DNA from: an uncultured Propionibacteriaceae bacterium
Lineage (GTDB): Bacteria > Actinomycetota > Actinomycetes > Propionibacteriales > Propionibacteriaceae
Assembly (NCBI GenBank): GCA_938046585.1
Contig: CALIWR010000030.1
Span: 81,886 to 145,885, forward strand
Length of the DNA: 64,000 bases
Reading direction: 5' to 3'
A program made the position numbers and the translations under genes. Of the stretch, positions 1 through 8,771 are shown one piece after another; the first letter of the stretch is position 1; each line of letters starts with the position of its first letter. Below the pieces are notes generated by a model. The model saw only the letters and a program-made list of their open reading frames with translations. It ran no database searches and was not told where the DNA came from.

Positions 1-1091
1 GGAAGCACGTCGCGCATCAGCAGCAGGACCGCGTCGTTGTACGTGACGGTGCTGCTCGTTAGATCCCCGCCGCTCAGCGAGAGCCGCTTAAGCTCGACGA
101 TCTCGCTGACCTGGACGGCGGCCACCATGCCCGGGATGATCACCAGGAACGGCACCACCATCTTGGCGAAGGTGCCGATGATCGGGGCCGAACGGGCCGC
201 CGTGATCGAATCGGCAGCCATCGCGCGCTGCACCTCGACGAAGTTCGTCGTCCAGTACCCGAAAGACAAGACAAAGCCCAGCCCGAAGACGATGCCGAAG
301 GCTGACAACGCCGGAGAGTTGAAACCGGACAGCAGCAGACCTGGCCAGGAATGCAGCTGGTTCTCCGGCTGGGCGTAGGCGCCGGTGCCGTACTGCTGGG
401 CGGCCTCGGTGATCTTGGCGGTCAGACCCTGCCACCAGCCAACCCGGTGCAGTCCGATCAGGGTCAGCGGCAGCAGTGCGACCACGATGACGAAGAATTG
501 CAGCACCTCGTTGTAGATCGCGGCGGACAGGCCCCCGAGGCTGATGTAGCTAAAGACGATCACGGCAGCCACGATCAGCGCCACCCACAGCGGCCAGCCG
601 AGGAGCCGGTTGACGATGGAGCCGAGCAGGAACAGGTTCACCCCGGCGATCAGCAGCTGAGCCAGCGCGAACGAGATCGCGTTGATCAGGTGGGCGGGTC
701 GGCCGTACCGCTTAAGCATGAACTGGGGCACCGAGCGCACCCCGGAGCCGTAGTAGAAGGGCATCATGACCAGGCCGAGGAAGATCATGGCCGGGATCGC
801 ACCGACCCAGAAGTAGTGGAAAGTCGGCAGTCCGTACTGGGCACCGTTGGCGGACATACCCATAATCTCGACGGCGCCCAGATTGGCCGAGACAAAAGCG
901 ATCCCAGTGACCCAGGCCGGCAGGGACCGGCCGGAGGTCAGAAAGTCATCCGATGAGGCGGTTCGGCGTTTCGCCATGAAACCCACAGCGAGGACGAAAC
1001 CGAAGTAGACCACGATCGGGAAGTAGTCGTACCAGCGGGCATCGAGAAGCGTGTCCCCAACAGCCGGCACCAGCAGCGGCGAAACAAGCAT
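1..1091 (-). CDS. Sodium:solute symporter (SSS family), C-terminus outside the window
   Basis: The reading frame is open from an ATG at 1091 to the window edge, giving 363 codons without a stop. A GGAGG ribosome site lies 6 bases before the ATG. The product is strongly hydrophobic, with about nine visible membrane segments. It contains SSS-family hallmarks near the N-terminus (SANLGAVEIMGMSANGAQYG) and a mid-protein stretch GYWTTNFVEVQRAMAA resembling SGLT-type sodium/sugar symporters. Members of this family couple inward sodium flow to uptake of sugars, amino acids, polyols or organic acids. The substrate cannot be read from sequence. The gene is divergent from the large membrane protein gene starting at 1265. 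The family call is firm. The missing C-terminus is simply cut by the window. Confidence 0.88.
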   Translation of the reverse strand, partial: MLVSPLLVPAVGDTLLDARWYDYFPIVVYFGFVLAVGFMAKRRTASSDDFLTSGRSLPAWVTGIAFVSANLGAVEIMGMSANGAQYGLPTFHYFWVGAIPAMIFLGLVMMPFYYGSGVRSVPQFMLKRYGRPAHLINAISFALAQLLIAGVNLFLLGSIVNRLLGWPLWVALIVAAVIVFSYISLGGLSAAIYNEVLQFFVIVVALLPLTLIGLHRVGWWQGLTAKITEAAQQYGTGAYAQPENQLHSWPGLLLSGFNSPALSAFGIVFGLGFVLSFGYWTTNFVEVQRAMAADSITAARSAPIIGTFAKMVVPFLVIIPGMVAAVQVSEIVELKRLSLSGGDLTSSTVTYNDAVLLLMRDVL

Positions 1092-1264
1092 CGGCGACCT
1101 CCATGTCGTCAGGCGCCCAGGACGGGCGGCGCACTGGCATCGTAGACCGGCTGATCTGCCAGAACCACTGATACTGCACAGATTCTGGACAAGGGCCGGT
1201 TGGCCTGCCCGTCCGGTCCCCTCCCGGTGTGAATCCGGTCGGCGCCTGCCAGCACACTGGTGGT

Positions 1265-4200
1265 ATGGGCGACAATGAGCTCCAGCGGGCCTTCGATGCC
1301 GGATTCCAGGCCGGCTATGCTGCGGGTCTGCGCGACAGACGGCAGTCGGCAGGCTCCCCGCCGCAGGCGATGCCAACGCGTCCGGAGGTCGCGGCCCCGG
1401 CCGGTCTAGTCCCGCCGGCGCGTCCGGTACCGCCGCCGCTGACACCGGCCCAGCTGGCGCAGCACCGCCAACGTGTGGCGAACCGCAATCTGAACAGTCT
1501 GCTGTACCTGTCCAGCCTGTTGCTGATTGGGGCTGCGGCGGCGCTGCTAGCCGGCCCGTCGTCCAGCAGCGTCAAGCTGGCCGGGGTGTGGGGTCTGGTC
1601 GGGTTGTTTTTCGGTTCCGGACTGGTGTTGGTACGCACGATCGCCCGGCTCCGCCCAGCCGGGATGGCCTTCGTCTGGACCGGGTTAGCGATCATCCCCT
1701 TTGGGGGGGTGGCCTTGGCTGTCTTCACCGCGATGCCGAACCGGCTGGCCTGGATGCTTACCTCGCTAGTCGCGCTGGCGGCCCTGGCGGCGGCGCTAAT
1801 CGTGATCCGGCGCCCGGAATTGGGATATCTGAGTGTTCTGACTGTGGTCTCGTTGGTGGTCTCAGGCACGGCGGTGCTGCCGGTCTCGAACGCTTGGATG
1901 CTGGTGGCGCTGGTGGTGACCGGTTTGGGCGCCACCTTGGCGCGGCGGATGCTGCCGCGACGCCATATCACGGCTCTACTGCACCGTCCTTCCGAGATCA
2001 CCACCTGGGCCGTCACCCCGGTCGCCATCGTGATCAGCTGGGGCTCGGTGTCCGCCGCGGAGCAGGTGGCGGTAGCCCTGGCCGGCAGCATCCAGTACGC
2101 GGTCGCCTGGGTGATGGAGAGCTCCTGGCCTCGTTTTGTCGCAGTCCGGGTGCTGCTGCTGATCACCCTGCTCGAGGCCTACGCGGCCTTCCCGACCGGC
2201 CGGTACGGGGCGTTGGCGACAGCCATCACCGGATCGGCGCTGGCAGCTTTCTCGGCCTGGTTGCTGACCTGGCCGCGTCTGACCCCCAGCCGGGCTGGCC
2301 GGGACCGGCTGCTGGGGCCCGACAAAGTCAGCCGCGCCGCAGCGAGCAAGACCTCCTCGTCGACTGCCTCGCCGGCCGACACGAACCGCCCTGCCGCGGG
2401 TCATCCACCGGCCGCCGCAGCCACCCGGCAGCCGACGCCGAACCCGGACCAGGCGACGTCGGAGCCCCAGCAGACCCACGAAACCCAGCCGCCAGCGGTC
2501 CAGCAGCCGGTGCCGACGGTCGGCTACCCGGTCACTGCGACAGCTCCGCAGTCCCCGGGCGCGCCGGCCACCGTCCGTACCAGCTACGGGATGGTGCCCG
2601 CGGTGCCTGCCGGTGCACCGAGGTCAGCCCGGACCGGGTCCCCAGCGGCGCGGGGTCCGGTCGATCCGCGGGCCGTCGAACGGCTGCTGGAGCAGACCCT
2701 GATCGGAGTTGGCCTGGCCACGATCGCCAGCGCTTGGCTTTGGCGCAGTATCCATGTCAGCAGCTGGTTCGATTTCAGCAGCTGGTTCTCGGTGCTGATC
2801 GCGGTGCTGCTGACCCTGACCGCTGCCGGGTGCAGTCTGCTGCTACGTAATCTGCCGCTGGCCATGGTCGCCGGGGCCGCGTCCTTCCTGATTCCGGTGA
2901 CCAGCCCGTTCGCCGCCTGGGGGGTCTATGACGCGACCAGCAACACCATGCTCGGTGCGCTGGTCACCATCTTGGCGATCCGAACCCCACCGCGTCGACG
3001 CGGCTGGGTGCTTCTGGCTGCGACGGTCGGCTGCGGGCACCTGCTACTCGGCAGCGTGGCCGGCTACGGCTACGCCCCGGCCCGACAGGTGTTCTTGTCC
3101 CTGGTCGCCGTGGTGGGGATGGCGGCGATCGCGAAGGCCGCCCGGCTACGGGCATTGCGGGTGACGATCGTGGTCCCGGCGGCGATCGCCCTCGACTTGT
3201 TGCTCAGCGAGAGCGGCGTACCCTCCGCCTGGCGCTGGGTGGCGGTGCCCCTGGTCGCGCTGGTAGGCCTGGTGACCTGGATGCTGCTCGACTTCCGTCG
3301 TCCCCAGGGTCTCGGCCTAACCCTCGCCCTGGCTGGCGGGGCCTCGGTGGCGGCGCCCTGGCTGGCAGTTCAGCTGCTGTCCAGCATATCGGGGCCTGAC
3401 ATCGCAGGAGAGGTAGGTCTGCTGGCCTCAATCGCGGTAGTTGCTTTCCTCTGGTTGAAGGCCCACCGGCGGGTCTATCTGGGGACCCTGGTCAGTCTCG
3501 GAGCCTGGACGGTGCTCGTCTGCATGGTGCAGAACAACGCCTACCTGGCCTTGCCGCCGTTGATCCTGCTGACCGGGATCGCCTGGTTCGTCGCCCTGCC
3601 CGCCACTGACCCGGTCCCGACTGGGCTCGGCGCCGGGATCGGCGCCGGCCTGCAGGTGCTAGCCGCGATCGTCTGCTGGACGGCCTGGCCGATCAACGAC
3701 GTCGCGGTCGCGGTCGGCTACATCCACGCCGCCGCCGGGATCCTGGCTGCCGCGACCCTGTGGTGGCGGCGTCACACCATCCCGATGCTTCCGGCGGTGT
3801 TGGCGATGCCGACCGTCTTGGTCGGCCTAGTCGCCCTCAACGGGAACTACGTCACCTTGTTCCTCGCCGAGCAGATTGCGATCGTTGTGCTGGGGACCTG
3901 GCTCGAGCGGCGCTGGGCGATCTGGTGGGGCCTGATCACTAGCACCCTGACAATCTTGATCTTCGTCCGCGGGGACCGGTTCTTCCAGCTGATCCTGCTC
4001 GCGGTGACCATGATCGCGGTCGTGGTCTGGCGGTTGCTGCGGCAAAGTCACCGCCCCGAGCGGCCGACCCCGCCCCTACCGACCCCGTCGGCGGCCAACC
4101 GGCCAGCTCCCCCGTCATCTCCGGGGCCGCCCGATCCGGGTCCGCAACCGGCAGCCCCGGACGGCCCCGGGCCCCGGCCGCCCGACCAGCCACCGGCGGC

Positions 4201-4321
4201 CGGTTCGTCCAAGCCGCATCCGCACCGGCCCGACCACATGACCCACGGGCCCCGTTCCCAATCGGCCCGGGCCGAGGCGATGAGTCAGCGTTCCCACCCA
4301 CCGGACGCCGACCGGCACTGA
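1265..4321 (+). CDS. Large polytopic membrane protein (SCO7613 C-terminal-like), proline-rich linkers
   Basis: The predicted protein has 1018 residues from an ATG at 1265 (MGDNELQRAFDAGFQAG). A GTG 36 bases upstream is an alternative start. Neither has a strong ribosome site. A soluble N-terminal segment ends in a proline-rich stretch, followed by dense membrane segments. A Pro/Ala/Thr/Gln-rich linker at roughly residues 355-470 separates these from a second long membrane block. The C-terminal 100 residues are again Pro-rich and hydrophilic. The architecture and the LYLSSLLLIGAAAALL start of the first block resemble actinobacterial SCO7613-type membrane proteins of unknown function. No catalytic motif is visible. 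It stands alone, facing a lipoprotein gene 14 bases past its stop. Confidence 0.75.
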   Translation: MGDNELQRAFDAGFQAGYAAGLRDRRQSAGSPPQAMPTRPEVAAPAGLVPPARPVPPPLTPAQLAQHRQRVANRNLNSLLYLSSLLLIGAAAALLAGPSSSSVKLAGVWGLVGLFFGSGLVLVRTIARLRPAGMAFVWTGLAIIPFGGVALAVFTAMPNRLAWMLTSLVALAALAAALIVIRRPELGYLSVLTVVSLVVSGTAVLPVSNAWMLVALVVTGLGATLARRMLPRRHITALLHRPSEITTWAVTPVAIVISWGSVSAAEQVAVALAGSIQYAVAWVMESSWPRFVAVRVLLLITLLEAYAAFPTGRYGALATAITGSALAAFSAWLLTWPRLTPSRAGRDRLLGPDKVSRAAASKTSSSTASPADTNRPAAGHPPAAAATRQPTPNPDQATSEPQQTHETQPPAVQQPVPTVGYPVTATAPQSPGAPATVRTSYGMVPAVPAGAPRSARTGSPAARGPVDPRAVERLLEQTLIGVGLATIASAWLWRSIHVSSWFDFSSWFSVLIAVLLTLTAAGCSLLLRNLPLAMVAGAASFLIPVTSPFAAWGVYDATSNTMLGALVTILAIRTPPRRRGWVLLAATVGCGHLLLGSVAGYGYAPARQVFLSLVAVVGMAAIAKAARLRALRVTIVVPAAIALDLLLSESGVPSAWRWVAVPLVALVGLVTWMLLDFRRPQGLGLTLALAGGASVAAPWLAVQLLSSISGPDIAGEVGLLASIAVVAFLWLKAHRRVYLGTLVSLGAWTVLVCMVQNNAYLALPPLILLTGIAWFVALPATDPVPTGLGAGIGAGLQVLAAIVCWTAWPINDVAVAVGYIHAAAGILAAATLWWRRHTIPMLPAVLAMPTVLVGLVALNGNYVTLFLAEQIAIVVLGTWLERRWAIWWGLITSTLTILIFVRGDRFFQLILLAVTMIAVVVWRLLRQSHRPERPTPPLPTPSAANRPAPPSSPGPPDPGPQPAAPDGPGPRPPDQPPAAGSSKPHPHRPDHMTHGPRSQSARAEAMSQRSHPPDADRH

Positions 4322-4335
4322 GCGGGCCCATCTGT

Positions 4336-4845
4336 TCAGCGCTGACGGTGCTCCAGCCGGCAGTCCCGCTCGGTGCAGGTCAACACAGACCGGTATCTGG
4401 CGTCGTGGAAGAGCACTGTGGTGGTGCCGTTAGCGGTGAGGTCGGAATCGATGATGAAACTACGAGCAAGGTTGGCCCGGTAGTACGCCAGAACGTCGGC
4501 GGCCGCAAGGCCTTCGAGCCGGTACGAGCTGCCCTGCTCATCCAGGTCGATGTCAGCTGCCTGGGTCTGGCTCGGGTAGGTCATCGCCCAGGGGACACCC
4601 TCGGTCAGTCCCAGATCGTCAGGTGTCAGCGGATCGGTCGAGGAAGAGGAATCGCTACTGGGAGTGGAGCTGGCCGAGACGGTGGTAGTCGCAGTAGTGG
4701 GGCTGGGTCGAGTCGAGGATGGGCTGGCGGACGTGACGCGGCCGCGGGCTGCCGGCGGTGGGCCGGTGACCGGGACGGTGGCGTTGCCGCAGCCGCTCAC
4801 CAGTACCCAGGCCAGCAGCACCGTACCCGCCTTGGCCCTGATCAC
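4336..4845 (-). CDS. Secreted lipoprotein of unknown function
   Basis: The protein has 169 residues and starts at a GTG at 4845, 6 bases after an AAGGAG ribosome site. The N-terminus is a lipoprotein signal peptide with lipobox VSGC (Cys19). A Ser/Thr/Pro-rich tether covers about residues 25-70, as usual for actinobacterial lipoproteins that span the wall. The C-terminal 100 residues form a compact domain with a C-x4-C pair (CTERDC) that could make a disulfide. I recognise no family. It is convergent with the membrane protein gene ending at 4321. The gene and its export are well supported, but the function is unknown. Confidence 0.75.
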   Translation of the reverse strand: MIRAKAGTVLLAWVLVSGCGNATVPVTGPPPAARGRVTSASPSSTRPSPTTATTTVSASSTPSSDSSSSTDPLTPDDLGLTEGVPWAMTYPSQTQAADIDLDEQGSSYRLEGLAAADVLAYYRANLARSFIIDSDLTANGTTTVLFHDARYRSVLTCTERDCRLEHRQR

Positions 4846-4922
4846 TGCCTACTCCTTCCGGCTCAGCCCCCTGCCGTGCCCTGGGCCTACCGTGCCATGG
4901 GCTGGGGTGAGGCTGCGACAGA

Positions 4923-5036
4923 TCAGTGGATCAGAGCTGGCAGCGTATGCCACAAGTAAGAGACGACCGCCATCGCGATCCAGGCAAACAGGCACAGCGC
5001 GATGGTACGAGGGGTGGTGTTCACGGTGGTGTTCAT
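4923..5036 (-). CDS. 37-residue single-span membrane peptide
   Basis: This short reading frame starts with ATG at 5036, placed 6 bases after a perfect AGGAGG ribosome site. It encodes 37 residues: a polar start (MNTTVNTTPR), one hydrophobic helix (TIALCLFAWIAMAVVSYLW) and a short tail (HTLPALIH). The ribosome site and clean membrane topology argue that it is translated rather than chance. It lies upstream of the lipoprotein gene at 4336-4845 on the same strand, with a 77-base gap, so the two may be co-transcribed. The same frame is open further upstream to about 5189, but that part looks like non-coding sequence. No homologue is recognised. Confidence 0.55.
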   Translation of the reverse strand: MNTTVNTTPRTIALCLFAWIAMAVVSYLWHTLPALIH

Positions 5037-5112
5037 CTCGATCCTCCTGCCAAACTCGTTCTGAGATCCAGAATGGCCGGGCCGAGCCGTTGCCGCACGA
5101 CGGATATTCTGT

Positions 5113-5132
5113 TGTCGGCAAAACTGCCGACA
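5113..5132. repeat. Perfect 8-bp inverted repeat with 4-base loop
   Basis: TGTCGGCA, a loop of AAAC, then TGCCGACA form a perfect dyad. It lies upstream of the small membrane peptide gene on the minus strand and 6 bases before the first CRISPR-like repeat. It could be a repressor operator or a hairpin in a leader RNA. There is no T-tract, so a classical terminator is less likely. Confidence 0.5.
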
Positions 5133-5137
5133 GTGTC

Positions 5138-5287
5138 GGATCGCTCTCGCATCCGCGAGAGCCGCCCGGCGTGGGAAAGAAACCATCACCCTGGCCTGGA
5201 TCGCCTCCGTATCCGCGAGGGCTGGCCCGCACGCACACGCAGCTGCAATGGAGCCCGGTCATCGCCTCCGTATCTGCGAGGGGTGGC
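5138..5287. CRISPR. Degenerate CRISPR-like triplet (three imperfect repeats of about 29 bp)
   Basis: Three related units start at 5138, 5198 and 5259, so the periods are 60 and 61 bases. Each is about 29 bp and the two intervening unrelated segments are 31 and 32 bp. The shared core is ATCGC-C/T-TC-C/T-G-x-ATC-C/T-GCGAG, with a central dyad. The first copy has a perfect 7-bp arm pair, CTCTCGC/GCGAGAG. Sizes and the GGATC end resemble type I-E arrays, but the copies differ from each other and no cas gene is in the window. Alternatives are spaced regulator sites or a family of dispersed hairpins. The whole stretch 5037-5417 has no convincing gene. Confidence 0.4.
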
Positions 5288-5417
5288 CGCTTCGCCCAGT
5301 CCCCCGCCTTTCTCCTCACGCCGAGGAGGCCCTCCCGATCGTGGTGAAGCCAGCCGTTTGTCGGTGTTCGTCGTCCAGACCGGGCGCTCCACGGCCGGCA
5401 AGCGCCCGCCATGCGGC

Positions 5418-6740
5418 ATGCTGAATCCCATGATCCCGGCACCTGTGACCCCGCAGCCGGACCCGACCATCCCGGACCTGGCGGCGTTAACTGCGGCCCG
5501 CCCTCGACTGCCAACACTTATCGCCCGGCTACTCGGGCAAGGCCTGCCGCCAGCCCTAACCGGTTTCTCCCGGGCGGTGGTGGGACGGCTGGTTGCGGTA
5601 CTGACCGCGATCGCCGCCTGCCAGGCGCTGGCCTGGCCGTTGGCGATGTGGACCACCGCTAACGAGGGGCTAGCCTCGCCGAGGCTAGCCCGGGTGGCGT
5701 ACGGGATCCAGCTGGCCTCGACCCTGGTGACGTTGACCTGGGGCTGGTGGCGCCGATCTTTCCCGATCCGCCTGGTCCAGGCGAACGCCGCCTGGTCCGG
5801 CTTGGCGCTGGTGCTGGGTGGGGCGGCTACGGCGGCCGGCTACGGGACCGCGTACGCACACCCGAGCGTGCCGCTGGCGGTCTGGGCCGGGATGCTGGCC
5901 GCGATCTGCCTGCCGCGACGCCAGACCCTGGTCGTCTTGGGCGCGCTGGTGCTGCTGTACGGGGCAGGCGCGATCGCGACCCTGGTAATCGGCCCGGTGG
6001 TGCTGTCGAGCCTGGCTGTGGAGCTGGTGTCGCTGGCCGGGGTGCCGGCGCTGACCGGGCTGGTCGTACCGCCCTGGCTGGCGGCCAGCGTGACTCAGGC
6101 CCGAGCCACAGCGGAATTGGCGCGGGCCACCGAGCAGGTGAAGGCCGCCGATGCCCGGGAATTGGAACGGGCTAAGCAGTACCGCACCCTGCATGACACC
6201 GTACTGTCGACCCTGTCGGCCCTATCCCGGGGCAGCCTGGATCCCCAGCAGCATGACATCCGGCTCCGGATCGCGGCCGACGCCGACTATCTGCGCGGGC
6301 TGATCGCGACCACCAATTCAGCGGCCGGGATGTACCTGGTAGGCGAGATCGCCCGGCTTACCCGGGAACAGGCGCCGTCCGGGCTGCGGGTCCACCCGCA
6401 CCTGGCCGATGTGCCGGATGTGGTCCCCGACGAGGTGGTACGGGCAGTCAGCGAGTCGATCCGGGAGGCGCTGAATAATGTGGTGAAACATTCCGGGACC
6501 AACGAATGTTGGGTGACCGTGGTCGGCGCCACCGCGGCTAACCCGGTTGATGTCGACGGCCGAACCCGGCTGCTGGTGACGATCACCGATCGCGGCCGGG
6601 GTTTTGACCAGTCCATCCCGTCCCGGGGGCTGGGCGTTAAAGGGTCGATCGTGGCCCGGATGCGGGAGGCCGGTGGGGTCGCTGCGATCGACTCCGAACC
6701 CGGGCAAGGAACCAGCGTGGAACTGAGGTGGCCGCGATGA
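5418..6740 (+). CDS. Two-component sensor histidine kinase (NarL/DesK type)
   Basis: The predicted protein has 440 residues from an ATG at 5418. An ATG at 5430 would remove four residues, and neither has a clear ribosome site. Residues about 50-225 hold roughly six membrane helices, then a coiled-coil-like stretch (ATAELARATEQVKAADARELERAKQ). The H-box YRTLHDTVL places the phosphorylated His at 259. The ATP-binding domain shows an N-box (REALNNVVKHSG), a G1 box (DRGRGFD) and a G2 box (GLGVKGSIVARM). This is the HisKA_3 kinase type that pairs with LuxR-like regulators, and its partner follows with a 4-base overlap. The stimulus is unknown. Confidence 0.88.
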   Translation: MLNPMIPAPVTPQPDPTIPDLAALTAARPRLPTLIARLLGQGLPPALTGFSRAVVGRLVAVLTAIAACQALAWPLAMWTTANEGLASPRLARVAYGIQLASTLVTLTWGWWRRSFPIRLVQANAAWSGLALVLGGAATAAGYGTAYAHPSVPLAVWAGMLAAICLPRRQTLVVLGALVLLYGAGAIATLVIGPVVLSSLAVELVSLAGVPALTGLVVPPWLAASVTQARATAELARATEQVKAADARELERAKQYRTLHDTVLSTLSALSRGSLDPQQHDIRLRIAADADYLRGLIATTNSAAGMYLVGEIARLTREQAPSGLRVHPHLADVPDVVPDEVVRAVSESIREALNNVVKHSGTNECWVTVVGATAANPVDVDGRTRLLVTITDRGRGFDQSIPSRGLGVKGSIVARMREAGGVAAIDSEPGQGTSVELRWPR

Positions 6741-7378
6741 TCACCGTCGCCGCGATCGACGACGACCGGATGCTGCTGGGCGGGTTGGAGTCTTGGCTGC
6801 GTCCTATCGACGACATCGACCTGCAGACGATGACGACCACGGTGGCGGCCTATCTGGACTCGGTCACCGGCCCCCCGCCGGATGTGGTGCTGTTGGATCT
6901 CAACCTGCGTGACCACTCGTCGCCGGCTAACAATGTCGCCACGGTACTGGCAACCGGGTCCCGGGTGCTGGTGGTGTCGACCATCCCCGACGCCGACGCG
7001 GTGCTGGCCACGATCGAGGCCGGGGCCTGCGGCTACATCACCAAAGACCAGGATCTGGAGGTGCTGGTGGCCGCGATCCGTGACGTCGCCCAGGGCAAGT
7101 CGGTCGTCAGCCCAGAGCTGGCTTTCGTGCTGAGCCGCGACGCCCGCCCGAACCGGCCCCAGCTGTCGCCCCAGGAGCGGGTGGTGCTGACCGCGTACGC
7201 CTCGGGCGCGACTTTGCAGGCGGCGGCCCGGCGGGCCGGGATCGCGTACGGGACGGCCCGGGAATACTTGGAACGGGTGAAACGCAAGTACACCGACGCC
7301 GGGCGTCCGACGTACACCAAACTCGATCTGGCGACCCGGGTCCGGGAGGACCGGTTAGAGCTCGACGGGCTCAACTGA
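6737..7378 (+). CDS. Response regulator with LuxR-like C-terminal domain
   Basis: The protein has 213 residues from the ATG at 6737, which overlaps the kinase stop in an ATGA junction. An upstream in-frame GTG at 6728 is an alternative. The receiver domain shows the acidic pair (IDDD) near the N-terminus, the phosphoacceptor Asp54 in VVLLDLN, and the conserved Lys in YITKDQDLEVL. The C-terminal region starts at LSPQERVVLTAYASGATLQAAARRAGIAYGTA. It resembles a LuxR helix-turn-helix but is a divergent variant with an extended end. The targets are unknown. The kinase just upstream and the lack of other regulators nearby make a dedicated pair likely. Confidence 0.87.
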   Translation: MITVAAIDDDRMLLGGLESWLRPIDDIDLQTMTTTVAAYLDSVTGPPPDVVLLDLNLRDHSSPANNVATVLATGSRVLVVSTIPDADAVLATIEAGACGYITKDQDLEVLVAAIRDVAQGKSVVSPELAFVLSRDARPNRPQLSPQERVVLTAYASGATLQAAARRAGIAYGTAREYLERVKRKYTDAGRPTYTKLDLATRVREDRLELDGLN

Positions 7379-7420
7379 GCGCGCCAGGGTGACAGCCGGC
7401 CCCTGCTTGGGGACAATCGG

Positions 7421-7744
7421 ATGGTGCCCTCTTACGACGATGCTGCTCCTCGGTTCTCGAAACTCGCGATCGCCACGCTGGCGTCTTGTGCCCTCGGCGT
7501 GGCGGCGTTGGTCGCCGCTTATGTCTTTGGGACCTGGACGGCCGAGCTGACGCGGGTCGAAGTGTGGATCGGCCGGATCGCGTTCTGGACCGCGGTGGTC
7601 TGTGGCCCGCTCAGCGTCGGGACGGGGATCGTGGCCGCATCCCGGCTGGCGCAGCCCGGGTGGGCCGCGACGGTGTCGATGGTGCTGGGACCGCTGCTGA
7701 TCGCCGGAGCCGGGGTCGCGGTGCTGATGACCTACGCCGTGTGA
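7421..7744 (+). CDS. Small membrane protein, about three helices
   Basis: The protein has 107 residues from an ATG at 7421. After a short polar start, hydrophobic stretches lie at about residues 15-38, 50-72 and 82-105. No motif is recognised. Its TGA overlaps the GTG start of mutY (GTGTGA), so the two are translationally linked. It begins 42 bases after the response regulator stop, so it may belong to the same transcript. The gene is plausible from codon bias and the tight junction, but its function is unknown. Confidence 0.65.
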   Translation: MVPSYDDAAPRFSKLAIATLASCALGVAALVAAYVFGTWTAELTRVEVWIGRIAFWTAVVCGPLSVGTGIVAASRLAQPGWAATVSMVLGPLLIAGAGVAVLMTYAV

Positions 7745-8658
7745 CCGCGGCCACCGTCGCCACGGTCCTAGGCTGGTACCAGGATCACGGCCGTGACCTG
7801 CCCTGGCGCCGCGCCGGGGTCTCGCCCTGGGCGGTATTGGTCAGCGAGGTGATGCTGCAACAGACCCCGGTTGCTCGGGTGTTGCGGCCGTGGCAGGACT
7901 GGGTCGACCGCTGGCCGCAACCTGCGGACCTGGCCCGTGAATCGTCCGGTGCGGCGGTCGCAGCCTGGGGCCGGTTAGGCTATCCCCGCCGGGCGCTGCG
8001 GCTACACGCAGCCGCGCAGACGATGGTGAAATGTCACAACGGCCAGGTTCCCCACCGCCATGCTCAGTTACGGGCCTTGCCGGGGGTTGGTGAGTACACC
8101 GCTGCCGCCGTCGCCAGCTTCGGGTACGGGCAGCGCCACCTGGTCCTCGACACCAACGTCCGGCGACTGCTGGCTCGGCTGGCCGGCGAGGAGCATCCCG
8201 GGCCGGCGCTGACAGTGGCCGAGCGGGCCCGCGCCGAACGTTACCTGCCGCGGCGCCGGGAGGTAGCGGTTCGCTGGGCGGTGGCTTCGATGGAACTCGG
8301 CGCGCTGATCTGCACCGCCCGCCGGCCCAGCTGCCCGCAGTGCCCGCTGGCCCGCCGTTGCGCCTGGCTGCGGGCCGGGCGACCGGCCGGGCCGGCCCGG
8401 AGCAGTCAGCCCTGGCAGGGCACCGACCGGCAATGCCGCGGGGTCCTGTTGGCGGCGGTCCGCGAACATGGCCCCACCGAGCGGGCCGAATTGCTGAGGC
8501 GCTGGCCCCGGCCAGATCAGGCCGAGGCCTGCCTGGCCTCATTGTTGGCCGATGGGCTGCTCCACGAACAGACAAAGAACGGACCGCCCCCAGGGAAAAG
8601 ACAATTCCAGGAAAGGCGATTCCCCCAGGAAAATGGGTGGGTCCGGATCAGTCTCTGA
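7741..8658 (+). CDS. mutY: A/G-specific adenine DNA glycosylase
   Basis: The protein has 305 residues from the GTG at 7741, which overlaps the preceding stop. Longer upstream frames read through the membrane protein gene and are not used. MutY removes adenine mispaired with 8-oxoguanine in base-excision repair. The sequence shows the N-terminal catalytic region (LPWRR; EVMLQQTPV with the conserved Glu), the helix-hairpin-helix LPGVGEYTAAAV and the catalytic Asp137 in LVLDTNVRR. The iron-sulfur loop Cys-x6-Cys-x2-Cys-x5-Cys lies in ICTARRPSCPQCPLARRC. The C-terminal domain is short and replaces the full NUDIX-like domain of longer MutYs, as in many actinobacteria. The call is firm. Confidence 0.92.
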   Translation: MTAATVATVLGWYQDHGRDLPWRRAGVSPWAVLVSEVMLQQTPVARVLRPWQDWVDRWPQPADLARESSGAAVAAWGRLGYPRRALRLHAAAQTMVKCHNGQVPHRHAQLRALPGVGEYTAAAVASFGYGQRHLVLDTNVRRLLARLAGEEHPGPALTVAERARAERYLPRRREVAVRWAVASMELGALICTARRPSCPQCPLARRCAWLRAGRPAGPARSSQPWQGTDRQCRGVLLAAVREHGPTERAELLRRWPRPDQAEACLASLLADGLLHEQTKNGPPPGKRQFQERRFPQENGWVRISL

Positions 8659-8771
8659 AGATCTTCTGCGGGTGTTCTCACCGGTCAGAGTGCCCATTCA
8701 CCGGGGCCCGTCTTATGCTAATGTCTCACTGTTTGACAAGGTGTTTGACGCGGATTCTCCGAGGGGGTTCG

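Noticed and set aside
88..435. Open frame of 115 codons on the minus strand
   Set aside because: It lies out of frame inside the symporter gene, which has clear family motifs and a good start.
1201..1264. GGTGTGAATCCGG-like block before the first membrane protein, similar to part of a cobalamin or FMN aptamer
   Set aside because: Only one conserved block is present. The other required blocks and the pairing are missing.
8340..8771. Upstream extension of the subtilisin frame through the end of mutY
   Set aside because: The signal peptide and ribosome site at 8772 mark the real start. The extension is out-of-frame mutY sequence.
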